NCBI GenBank assembly: GCA_003499925.1
Contig: DNRQ01000054.1
Coordinates: 9,221-22,483 of the forward strand
DNA length: 13,263 nucleotides
Reading direction: 5' to 3'
Source of the DNA: Geobacter sp.
GTDB lineage: Bacteria; Desulfobacterota; Desulfuromonadia; Geobacterales; Geobacteraceae
Shown: piece by piece, positions 1-7,132 of the stretch
How positions within the stretch are numbered: position 1 is the first letter of the stretch
How the letters are laid out: each line of letters begins with the position of its first letter
Made by a program: the position numbers and the translations under genes
Notes under the pieces: model-generated
Told to the model about the DNA's origin: nothing
What the model saw: the letters and a program-made list of their open reading frames with translations, nothing else
Database searches by the model: none

Positions 1-82
1 TCTGAACGACTTTGTAATTACAAATAGACAAAACACGGCTTTAACTAAAAGCGAGAACGCCTTTAAAATAAAAAGCCTGAAT

Positions 83-169
83 GCCTTTTTTTGTGATTTT
101 TGTGCCTTTTTGTGGCTAAGAATGCTTTAGGTTTAGCCTTTTTTTGTGACTTTTGTGCCTTTTTGTGGC
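83..169. repeat. 34-bp direct repeat pair (83-116 and 136-169)
   Basis: Two copies of a T-rich 34-bp unit lie in direct orientation 19 bp apart, at 83-116 and 136-169, with one mismatch (T at 97 versus C at 150). Each copy is itself built from the short motif GCCTTTTTGTGG and variants of it, so the array looks like a decayed or growing tandem repeat. It sits in the AT-rich gap left of the TRAP operon. No protein, tRNA or other function is visible in 1-234 apart from this pair and the terminator. Similar TTTGTGNCTTTGTGG-like intergenic motifs are common in many bacterial genomes; their role here is unknown. Confidence 0.85.
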
Positions 170-183
170 CAGGAAGATTTTAA

Positions 184-219
184 CCCGAGCCGGCGCTTTC
201 TCGCCGGCCGGGTTTTTTT
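184..219 (+). terminator. Rho-independent terminator, possibly bidirectional
   Basis: A GC-rich hairpin pairs CCGGCG (190-195) with CGCCGG (202-207) around a 6-nt loop. It is extended by G189-C208 and by an outer CCC/GGG (184-186 with 210-212), and is followed on the plus strand by seven Ts (213-219). The T-tract makes it a plus-strand terminator for a transcript from the left. The minus-strand TRAP operon ends only 15 nt away at 235, and no better minus-strand hairpin is visible. It may therefore also stop that operon, although on the minus strand only TTAAAAT follows the stem. Confidence 0.8.
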
Positions 220-234
220 ATTTCAGGGCGGCTA

Positions 235-1539
235 TCATTTCACCAGGTTGGAGAGCACCAGTACGGTCCAGTAGGGGGAAGCCATCAGTACGACTATGGA
301 GATGACGTAGGAGGGGATGTAGTAGAGCGCACTTCGAAATACGGTCCCCAACGGTATCCCGGACATGCCGGAAACCACGTAGCAGCAGATGCCGATCGGG
401 GGCATGATCGATCCCATGGTGGTGACGATGGTGATCACCTGCCCGAACCAGATCGGGTCGTAACCCAACTGGATCACCAGCGGATAGAAGATGGGGAGCG
501 ACACCAGCAGGAACGCCAGGGCGTCCATGATGCAGCCGCCCAGGATGTAGCAGAGCAGGATCACCCAGAGCACCATCCAGCGCGGCAGATCCAGCGCGCT
601 GATCCATTCGGCGGTCTCGTAGGGAAGCCTGGTGATGGTGAGGAACTTGGCGAAAATCACCGCCCCCGCCACGATCATGAAAACCATGCACGATATCCGC
701 AGGGTGTCCACCAGGGCGCCCCCCAGCTTCTTCCAGGTCAGCTTCCTGCGCGCGGTGCAGATGACCAGGGCGAGAAAGCAGCTCACCGCTGCGGCTTCGG
801 TGGCGGTGACCACGCCGGTGAAGAGCGCGTACATGATGATGCCGAACAGAAGCAGGATGTCCAGCGCCTCGGGGAGTGCCGCGAAACGCTCGTTCCAGTT
901 GCTCTTGGGACCGGAGGGGCCCCACTCCGGATGGCGCCGGCAGATCCATACCACGGTGAGCAGTATCAGGGTGGTCAGGATGACGCTGGGGATCACGTTG
1001 CCGAAAAAGAGCTTCCCGATCGACTGCCCGGTGTAGAGGCCGTACACCACCAGGACGATGCTCGGCGGAATCAGCACCCCCAGGGTGGCGCCGGCCGCCA
1101 CGGAACCGGCGTTCAGGAGCGGATGGTAGTTGTACTCCTTCATGGCCGGAATGGCGACCGCACTCATGGTGGCGGCGGTGGCGGTGTTGGAGCCGCTGAT
1201 GGCGGAGAAGGCGGCGCTGGCCAGGATGGTGGTCATCGCCAGCCCGCCCCGGTGATGGCCGAACCAGCGGTAGGACGCATGGTAGAGGCTGTTGTTGTAC
1301 CCGGCATAGTGCACGATCTCCCCCACCAGTATGAACAGGGGGATCACGGTCAGGCCGTAGCTGGAAAAGATGTTCCAAAGCTCGGAACCGGTCATGGCGA
1401 AGGCCGCATCGAGGGAGGTCGCCTTCGCTATCCCGAGAAAGCCGACCAGCAGCATGGTGAAGGCGGCGGGGATGCGCAGCACGAACAGGATGAAGAACAT
1501 GACGAGAATCCCCGTGATGCCCAGCATGGGACCGCTCAT
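235..1539 (-). CDS. dctM: TRAP transporter large permease subunit (DctM family)
   Basis: 434 aa, the usual length for DctM-type subunits. It is the large inner-membrane permease of a tripartite ATP-independent periplasmic transporter, which imports an organic acid-type solute using an ion gradient. The protein is almost entirely hydrophobic helices, about twelve. It has the family signatures SGSNTATAATMSAVAIPAM (about residues 115-133) and GVLIPPSIVLVVYG (about 154-167). A second conserved Pro-containing segment, MGSIMPPIGICCYVVSG, lies near the C-terminus. The ATG at 1539 overlaps the dctQ stop by four bases (ATGA), so the two are probably translationally coupled. The gene is intact. The family is certain; the substrate cannot be read from the permease. 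Confidence 0.96.
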   Translation of the reverse strand: MSGPMLGITGILVMFFILFVLRIPAAFTMLLVGFLGIAKATSLDAAFAMTGSELWNIFSSYGLTVIPLFILVGEIVHYAGYNNSLYHASYRWFGHHRGGLAMTTILASAAFSAISGSNTATAATMSAVAIPAMKEYNYHPLLNAGSVAAGATLGVLIPPSIVLVVYGLYTGQSIGKLFFGNVIPSVILTTLILLTVVWICRRHPEWGPSGPKSNWNERFAALPEALDILLLFGIIMYALFTGVVTATEAAAVSCFLALVICTARRKLTWKKLGGALVDTLRISCMVFMIVAGAVIFAKFLTITRLPYETAEWISALDLPRWMVLWVILLCYILGGCIMDALAFLLVSLPIFYPLVIQLGYDPIWFGQVITIVTTMGSIMPPIGICCYVVSGMSGIPLGTVFRSALYYIPSYVISIVVLMASPYWTVLVLSNLVK

Positions 1540-2015
1540 CGGGGCACCTCGGAACGGACCATCGTCTTCAGAAGGTCAACCAGAAGCACCAGGGCCAGGA
1601 GCCCGAAGCCTGCGGCTACCGCGTAAACGAAGGGGTAGTAGCTGATTTTCAGCGTCTCGGAGAGCTCGCCGCCGATCTTGATCTTTTCCCCCCAGACCCA
1701 TACCTGCCAGGCGATCACGCCGAACAACAGGGAGGTCGCCGCATAGTTCACCGCGTCGAGAAAACGCTTCACCCCGGGGGGAAACTTCTCGGAGAGGATG
1801 TCCACCACGATGTGGTCCTTGCGCCGCTGGGTGTGGGCCAGCGCCCCGGCGGTGACCAGGGCGCCCAGAAACGACACCAGCTCGTAGGTCCCCGAGTACG
1901 GTGCATGAAAAAAGCGCAGCCCCACGTTGGCGGTGGCGAGCAGCACCAGCAAAAGCAGTGCGGCTCCCCCCACCACCATGAAAGACTTGGAGAATATCCC
2001 CATCAGACGATCCAT
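1536..2015 (-). CDS. dctQ: TRAP transporter small permease subunit (DctQ family)
   Basis: 159 aa with four predicted membrane helices (about residues 13-33, 46-62, 88-107 and 127-149), the standard DctQ topology. It is the small membrane subunit that pairs with DctM. The stretch after helix 2 (TQRRKDHIVVDILSEKFPP) is the typical family segment 'r.g.Hi.vd.l...lp'. It begins 14 bases after the dctP stop and overlaps dctM by four bases, giving the order dctP-dctQ-dctM. A GGGG-containing Shine-Dalgarno candidate lies about 10 nt upstream, overlapping the dctP stop. M5 is a less likely alternative start. Confidence 0.94.
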   Translation of the reverse strand: MDRLMGIFSKSFMVVGGAALLLLVLLATANVGLRFFHAPYSGTYELVSFLGALVTAGALAHTQRRKDHIVVDILSEKFPPGVKRFLDAVNYAATSLLFGVIAWQVWVWGEKIKIGGELSETLKISYYPFVYAVAAGFGLLALVLLVDLLKTMVRSEVPR

Positions 2016-2029
2016 GTAGCTCTAACCCC

Positions 2030-3076
2030 TTATTTCTTCTTTTTTGCCGGTTTGGCCGCCGGCGCCTCGTACTTCTTCTTGAGAGCCAGCACGTCCGCCA
2101 CGATCTGCTTGCCGGCAATCCCCTGGGCGCTCACCTTCTTCACGTAGTCGTCCACCATCGGCTGGAGCAGTTCAGCCACCCTCTTCTGGTCGGCTGCCGG
2201 CAGCGTGAACAGCTGGTGGTTGTAGTTCTTCCTGGACCAGGCCAGCGAATCCTGCACGTGGCGGTCCGCGTACTCGCCGGTCCAGGCCGCCTGTTCACGG
2301 GACAGATCGTCGATCGCCTTTTTGACGTCGGCCGGAAGCTTGTCCCACTTGGCCTTGTTCATCACCACGGCAAAGGAGACCACCGGGAGGTTGGCGATGG
2401 TGGCGTAGGGGGTGTAGCTGGCGAACTTCATGTCCTGGAGTATCTCCAGCGAAGAGATCATCCCCTTGACGATCCCCTTCTGGATCGCCTCCGGCGTCTC
2501 GGACTGCGGCATGGCGATGGGAACCGCGCCGAGCCGCTTGGCGATCTCGGTGCCGGTGCCGGCCACCCTGAGCTCCATCCCCTTGAGGTCCGCCAGGCTC
2601 CTCACCGGCTTGCTGGTCATGAAGTTGGTGGGGGGGCAGGTGAAGACGGTGATGATCTTGACCTTCTCGAACTCCTTCGGCTTGTACTTCTGGATCAGGT
2701 CGTAGAGCACCAGGCTCGCGGTCCTGGAGCTGGTGAAGCCGTAGGGGAGGTCGATCGCCTCGGAGACCGGGAAACGGCCGGGCTGGTAGCTCATGGCGAA
2801 GTTGCCGATGTCGGCTACCCCGGAGGCGACCCCCTCCGCCATGTTCTTGGCGTTCAAAAGTGTCCCCCCCGGGAAGGTGCTCACCTTTACCTTGCCGGCG
2901 GTGCGCTTCTCCAGCTCCTTGGCCCAGCGCTCCATCTGCACGCAGGGGAAGGTGGCGGCAGGCGGAAAGTTGGCGTAGGAAAGGGTGATGGTCTCTGCGG
3001 CGGCAGGCAGCGCGCTCCCCAGCAGACCCGCTACCAGCAGCAGGGCTACCCGGCGGTACAGCTTGGACAACATCAT
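2030..3076 (-). CDS. dctP: TRAP transporter solute-binding protein (DctP family)
   Basis: 348 aa periplasmic receptor of the TRAP transporter. A Sec signal peptide is clear: positive YRR, then ALLLVAGLLGSALPAAA, with cleavage likely after A27. The mature protein has the DctP fold signatures, including the segment around residues 166-190 (GMELRVAGTG...GAVPIAMPQSE). Its Arg170 aligns with the conserved arginine that salt-bridges the substrate carboxylate, so an organic acid ligand is likely; the actual ligand is unknown. The C-terminus is an unusual Lys-rich tail (AAKPAKKKK). The start is ATG at 3076: AGGAGG lies 6 nt upstream and the signal peptide starts there. A second ATG follows at 3073. 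The open frame extends to 3202, but that extension crosses the promoter and has no Shine-Dalgarno. Confidence 0.95.
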   Translation of the reverse strand: MMLSKLYRRVALLLVAGLLGSALPAAAETITLSYANFPPAATFPCVQMERWAKELEKRTAGKVKVSTFPGGTLLNAKNMAEGVASGVADIGNFAMSYQPGRFPVSEAIDLPYGFTSSRTASLVLYDLIQKYKPKEFEKVKIITVFTCPPTNFMTSKPVRSLADLKGMELRVAGTGTEIAKRLGAVPIAMPQSETPEAIQKGIVKGMISSLEILQDMKFASYTPYATIANLPVVSFAVVMNKAKWDKLPADVKKAIDDLSREQAAWTGEYADRHVQDSLAWSRKNYNHQLFTLPAADQKRVAELLQPMVDDYVKKVSAQGIAGKQIVADVLALKKKYEAPAAKPAKKKK

Positions 3077-3082
3077 GAAAAA

Positions 3083-3088
3083 CCTCCT
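3083..3088 (-). promoter_or_regulatory. Shine-Dalgarno of dctP
   Basis: A perfect AGGAGG on the minus strand ends 6 nt before the ATG at 3076. It decides the start in favour of the 348-aa form over the longer open frame. Confidence 0.85.
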
Positions 3089-3098
3089 TTGATGAAAG

Positions 3099-3129
3099 TT
3101 CATTACATACGACCGTATCTTATAATGAA
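3099..3129. promoter_or_regulatory. Nested inverted repeat, candidate operator for the TRAP operon
   Basis: The outer arms TTCATTA (3099-3105) and TAATGAA (3123-3129) are perfect inverted repeats. Between them lies a second one, ATAC/GTAT (3107-3110 and 3115-3118), around GACC. The element covers the predicted -10 box and transcription start, where a repressor site would be expected. No regulator gene lies in the window, so the binding protein is unknown. Confidence 0.4.
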
Positions 3130-3147
3130 TTTTGCCGCCGGACACAA
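3119..3147 (-). promoter_or_regulatory. Predicted sigma-70 promoter of the TRAP operon
   Basis: On the minus strand, TTGTGT (3147-3142, -35) and TATAAG (3124-3119, -10) are separated by exactly 17 bases. The -10 box matches the consensus at five of six positions and the -35 at three. Transcription would start near 3112, giving a leader of about 35 nt before the dctP ATG. Confidence 0.55.
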
Positions 3148-3509
3148 GCAATGAATGGCGCGGGAGAGCGCCAACTGATGAAAAAGAGGGTGTTCTCGCC
3201 ACCGTTCATTACATCAAGCGGGGGAGCTTCGATGCCACCCTCAGGATAGCCGGGACCCTGCTGGCCGACCGGGAAGATCTGATTCACAAGACGGTCGGCC
3301 GGATGCTGAGGGAAGTGGGAAAGCGCGACCGGCAAAGGGAGGAAGCCTTTCTCCAGGCCCATCACCGGCAGATGCCTCGAACCATGTTCCGCTGCGCCAT
3401 CGAGAAGTTCCCCGAAGAGAAGCGGCGCGGCCACCTGAAAGGAACTCCCCTTCTCGCCGTCTACCCCGCCATAAACCTGTCGGAGGAGGGGCTCGACAGC
3501 GGCAATTGA
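3132..3509 (+). pseudogene. 5'-truncated AlkD-like DNA alkylation repair gene remnant
   Basis: This is the only plus-strand coding trace in the window. From about 3192 the frame encodes a recognisable C-terminal third of the AlkD family (HEAT-repeat DNA glycosylases, usually about 220-240 aa). It has the run VLATVHYIKRGSFDATL, then DLIHKTVGRMLREVGKRD, then MPRTMFRCAIEKFPEEKR, which is the family's most conserved tail. Only about 80 residues align. The N-terminal part, including most of the DNA-binding repeats, is absent, and the sequence ahead of it is the dctP promoter region on the other strand. The open frame can only begin at a TTG (3132) with no Shine-Dalgarno. A 22-residue non-family tail runs to the TGA. 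It converges on the kinase gene ending at 3527. It is best read as a deletion remnant; a functional short protein is unlikely. Confidence 0.8.
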
Positions 3510-3526
3510 GGCGGCAGGGGTCCCTT

Positions 3527-5863
3527 CTACCTGTCGAGCATCTCCCTCACCTTTCTCAACAGCTCGGTGGGATGCACCGGCTTGAAGATCAGTTCGACCC
3601 CCTCGTCGAGATCGCCGCGATTGTGGATGTAGTCGGCCACGTAGCCGCTGGAAAAGAGGAACTTCATGCCGGGATCGAGCCGCCTGATCTCGCCATACGC
3701 CTCCTTGCCGCTCTTCCTGGGCATGATCATGTCCAGGAGCACGAGCCGGATCTCGTGGCGCTCACCGGTGAACTTCTCCACCGCGTCCTGACCGTCGACG
3801 GCCAGGATCACCCGATACCCCGCCTCGGCCAGAATCAGTTCCACCACGGTACGTATTTCCGCGTCGTCTTCGGCCACCAGCACGGTTTCGGTCCCCTTTT
3901 GCTGCGGTTGCTCCGACGCGTCGCGCGTGGGTTGGGGATGCGCCGCTCGGGCCAGCGCCGGCAGCCAGATCTTGAAGCTGGTCCCGCATCCCGGCTCGCT
4001 GTAGACGGTGATGTGGCCTTTGTTCTGCTTGATGATGCCGTACACCATGGAGAGCCCCAGGCCGGTTCCCTTGCCGACCTCCTTGGTGGTGTAAAACGGC
4101 TCGAATATCTTAGCCATGGTCTCCCGGTCCATACCGATGCCGCTGTCGGCGACGGTCACCACGGCGTAAAGGCCCGGCGCCAGGCCAAGGCCGCCGGCCC
4201 CGACCGATTCCCGCTCCACCAGCTGCAGGGCGGTCTCGATGCTCAGCACCCCGCCCTTGGGCATGGCATCCCGGGCGTTGGCCGCCAGATTCATCAGGAC
4301 CTGTTCGATCTGTCCGCGGTCCACATGGACCGGGAGGAGGGCGGCCCGGAAGGTGGTGCTGAGCTCGACATCCTCGCCGATCACCCTCAGAAGGAACCTC
4401 TCCACGTGCTCGATGATGGCGTTCAGTTCGCAATCCTGGGGGTTCATGACCTGCTTGCGGCTGAATGCGAGCAGGCTGCGCGTGAGGTTGGCCGCCTTCT
4501 CCGTTGCGGTCATGATCTGGTCCAGGTTCTTCTTCAGGGGATCCTCATCGGACATCTGCAGTGCGGTCATCACGGTATAGGATCCGATCACGGTGAGGAT
4601 GTTGTTGAAGTCATGTGCAATGCCGCCGGCGAGCGTTCCGATCGCCTCCATCTTTTGCGCCTGCCGCAGCTGCTGTTCCAGCTGCAGGTTGCTCTCCATC
4701 TCCCGCGCCAGCCGCAGGTTTGCTTCGGTGAGCTGCGCCGTGCGCCGCTCGACATGGCTCTCCAGCAGATCGTGCGCCTCTCTTAGTTCCCGGGTCCTCT
4801 TTGCCACTTGCGACTCCAGCTCTTCCTGCGAGGCGCGGAGCTTGCGCAACATCTCGTTGAAGGCAGCCGCCAGGGTCCCCACTTCATCGCGCCCCGCCAC
4901 CTCCGCCCAGACCTCGAGCGAGCCGCTGTCGGCAATGCTGCTCGCGGTGCGGCTCAGGGAGCTGAGGGGCTGGGTCAGGCGCCTGGCCGTTGCCTGGGCA
5001 AACCGGAGCACCGGCACCAGGATGAGCAGACCGAACAACAGGTAAAGAAGCGCCACCCATTTCAACGGAGTCTCGGCGGCATGGCGCGACAACCCCACTT
5101 CCAAGGCGAGCTTCAGGGAATTGAGCGGGGCATGCAGCGCAAGGCTATGACTGGCACGGATGGCGCCGCTCTCGGCGCCCTTGCCTCCGTGATGGGCGAC
5201 CTGGAGACCGCCGGCCGTGAGATCGGCGATATACTCGTCACCCAGATGGCCGGTTCCACCCCTGAAAAGTTCCAGCAGGTCGACCGATTGCACCAGCACC
5301 CCCTCCGGCTGCCCGGTGGGGGGGAAGATCACCGGATGCAGCAGCACCAGAAAGGTCCCCCCTCCCTCCCCGACTATCTGGCTGGCAGGGCGGCCGGTGG
5401 CCAGCACCGCCTGGATCCGGGGGATCACCGCCTGGAGCCCGGCGATCTGGGAGCCGTTGGATGCGATGGGGCGCCCTCTATAGTCGCAGAGCACGATGAC
5501 CGTCTTCAGGGAGACGGAGCCGCGATGTTCGTGCAGGAAGGGGAGCAGATAGGTGTCTCTCCCCAGGGAGTCCACCAGTCCGTTGGCGATGAAGGAGTTA
5601 CCGGCCAGGTTGGCCAGGTCGCTGGCAAGAGCGTTCAGCTCCGTCTGCAGCTTCTGCCGGGTCAGGCCGACCTGGCTTGCGAGTTCCGCCTTGACGCTGC
5701 GGCTGACCAGCAGGGTGACCACGCCATAGGAGCTGAGCCCGATCACCAGCGCCACCATGGTGGTAAGCGACAGGGCCGCGAAGCTGATCCGGTTAGAAAT
5801 GCTCGACGCCAGCCACTCCCGCAGCTGGCCACGCAGCAAATTAAAGTATCTCTTCAGTGCCAT
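3527..5863 (-). CDS. Membrane hybrid sensor histidine kinase (sensor-HAMP-HisKA-HATPase-REC)
   Basis: 778 aa. Helix 1 (about 27-54) and helix 2 (about 268-287) bracket an extracytoplasmic sensor region of about 210 residues. A HAMP domain (about 288-345) and a long coiled coil (about 342-405) follow. The kinase core has the H-box GGIAHDFNNIL with phospho-accepting His417, the N-box NLAANARDAM (Asn529), G1 DSGIGM, the F-box FEPFYTTK and G2 GKGTGLGLS. A receiver domain (about 660-776) has the acidic pair E665/D666, phospho-acceptor Asp711, SSGY and Lys761. All catalytic residues are present and there is no DNA-binding output. It starts three bases after the binding-protein stop, with AAGGA 7 nt before the ATG, so it is the last gene of the kinase/binding-protein operon. 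Its sensor region is a plausible docking partner for that binding protein; this is inference. Confidence 0.95.
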   Translation of the reverse strand: MALKRYFNLLRGQLREWLASSISNRISFAALSLTTMVALVIGLSSYGVVTLLVSRSVKAELASQVGLTRQKLQTELNALASDLANLAGNSFIANGLVDSLGRDTYLLPFLHEHRGSVSLKTVIVLCDYRGRPIASNGSQIAGLQAVIPRIQAVLATGRPASQIVGEGGGTFLVLLHPVIFPPTGQPEGVLVQSVDLLELFRGGTGHLGDEYIADLTAGGLQVAHHGGKGAESGAIRASHSLALHAPLNSLKLALEVGLSRHAAETPLKWVALLYLLFGLLILVPVLRFAQATARRLTQPLSSLSRTASSIADSGSLEVWAEVAGRDEVGTLAAAFNEMLRKLRASQEELESQVAKRTRELREAHDLLESHVERRTAQLTEANLRLAREMESNLQLEQQLRQAQKMEAIGTLAGGIAHDFNNILTVIGSYTVMTALQMSDEDPLKKNLDQIMTATEKAANLTRSLLAFSRKQVMNPQDCELNAIIEHVERFLLRVIGEDVELSTTFRAALLPVHVDRGQIEQVLMNLAANARDAMPKGGVLSIETALQLVERESVGAGGLGLAPGLYAVVTVADSGIGMDRETMAKIFEPFYTTKEVGKGTGLGLSMVYGIIKQNKGHITVYSEPGCGTSFKIWLPALARAAHPQPTRDASEQPQQKGTETVLVAEDDAEIRTVVELILAEAGYRVILAVDGQDAVEKFTGERHEIRLVLLDMIMPRKSGKEAYGEIRRLDPGMKFLFSSGYVADYIHNRGDLDEGVELIFKPVHPTELLRKVREMLDR

Positions 5864-5866
5864 ACA

Positions 5867-7078
5867 TCAATCCTTGCGGGAAGCACTTCTTGCGCCCTTC
5901 CTGACGATGGCCCCGTCCTCGGCAAAACCAGCCATGAAGACGCTGTCGGGGGAGAGCGCTTCATGGCGCTGCGGGGTGAAGGGGGGACGATACTCCTTGA
6001 TGAGGCCGCGGTATCCCCCCAGCTGCTCCAGGGCGCTCCGTATGGCTTTGCGGTCGGTGGAGCCCGCCTTGTTGATGGCCAGGGCAAGGATGTGGGTAAG
6101 GTCATAGGCATGCGCGACGCCGACCGGTGACTTGATCTGCCGGGCTCCCTTGGTCTTGAAGAGCCGGTTGTGGGCCGCCACCACCCGGCGCGCCTTGGCG
6201 CTTTGGTCGCCGATGAAGCTGTAGGTCTGCACCACGGAAAAGTCGACCTTTCCCAGAGCGGGTCCGGCCAGCTCCGCCAGGGTGCCGCCGGTAACCCCCC
6301 AGTGGCTCACTATCGGCAGCCGCTGGGCCGCAGGAAGAGCCGCCACCTCCTTGATCAGGATCTCCGCCTCGTTGGCGTTGGCGACCAGGATGACGGCCCG
6401 GGCGCCCCCCTGGCGCAGCGACTGGTATTTCTCTATGAAAGACTTGTCGTTCCAGTTGAACCAGTTGGTCCCGGATATCCGGAAGCCCGGGTGCGCGGCC
6501 GCGTATTTTTCCGCACCCTTCAGGCTGCTGCGCCCCCAGCTGGTATTGAGCAGCAGCATCCCCACCCTGCTGGCTCCCTGTTTTTGGGCGTGGCGCAGCA
6601 TGACGTCCATGGCCCAGCTGTCCTTAAGCGACAGGCGGAAGGCGTAATTGGGGCGGTAACGGTTTTCCACGATGGCGTCCGCGGCGCTCCAGGGGTCCAG
6701 CAGGATCATCTTCTCGTTGTGGAGGGTAGGAAGCGCCTCCAGCACCGTCGGGCTGAACCTGCCGCAGAAAACGGCTACCAGATCGGGCTTTTGGGCCAGC
6801 TCCTTGATGTTCTCGATGCTGCGCGCCGGGACCGAGTGGTTCGCCCTGGTTTCCAGTGCCAGCGGCCGCCCCCCCAGTACGCCCCCGGCCCGATTGATCT
6901 CGTCCATGGCGATCTCGATCCCTTGGCGAATCGCTTCGGCTGAGGTGCTGCTGGCATAGCCGAACTCGGCGTCGAGACCTATGAAGACCGGCTTTCCCGC
7001 CGCCAGCAGCGGCGCGGGAGCGCCCGACAAGACCCAGAGCGAAATGAGGGCAACCATCACTTTGATGCCACAACTCAT
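5867..7078 (-). CDS. Periplasmic ABC-type substrate-binding protein (branched-chain amino acid / LivJ-like family)
   Basis: 403 aa. A signal peptide (about residues 1-27, ending PAPLLAA) precedes a Peripla_BP_6-type type I binding fold. It opens with KPVFIGLDAEFGYASSTSAEAIRQGIEIAMDEINRAGGVLGGRPLAL, the classic LivJ-like N-terminus. Further family segments are VAVFCGRFSPTVLEALPTLH, RVGMLLLNTSWGRSSLKGAEKY and VAHAYDLTHILALAINKAGS. No ABC permease or ATPase is nearby. It lies between two hybrid kinase genes, so a sensing role is more likely than transport. The ATG at 7078 is preferred because AGGAG lies 7 nt upstream and it gives a normal signal peptide. A GTG at 7114, with GGGAGG about 8 nt upstream, would add 12 residues and cannot be excluded. 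The ligand is unknown. Confidence 0.92.
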   Translation of the reverse strand: MSCGIKVMVALISLWVLSGAPAPLLAAGKPVFIGLDAEFGYASSTSAEAIRQGIEIAMDEINRAGGVLGGRPLALETRANHSVPARSIENIKELAQKPDLVAVFCGRFSPTVLEALPTLHNEKMILLDPWSAADAIVENRYRPNYAFRLSLKDSWAMDVMLRHAQKQGASRVGMLLLNTSWGRSSLKGAEKYAAAHPGFRISGTNWFNWNDKSFIEKYQSLRQGGARAVILVANANEAEILIKEVAALPAAQRLPIVSHWGVTGGTLAELAGPALGKVDFSVVQTYSFIGDQSAKARRVVAAHNRLFKTKGARQIKSPVGVAHAYDLTHILALAINKAGSTDRKAIRSALEQLGGYRGLIKEYRPPFTPQRHEALSPDSVFMAGFAEDGAIVRKGARSASRKD

Positions 7079-7132
7079 AGCAACACTCCTGATGAAGTTT
7101 TCCGCATGCTGCACAAACAGACCCTCCCCCGC

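Noticed and set aside
218..1378. 386-aa minus-strand reading frame overlapping dctM
   Set aside because: It is the alternate frame of dctM, rich in Arg, His, Pro and Gly as expected of a GC-rich shadow frame, with no family signature.
3506..4786. 426-aa plus-strand open frame opposite the 778-aa kinase
   Set aside because: It is antisense to the conserved kinase and REC motifs, and its composition (His, Gln, Gly, Leu) is that of a shadow frame.
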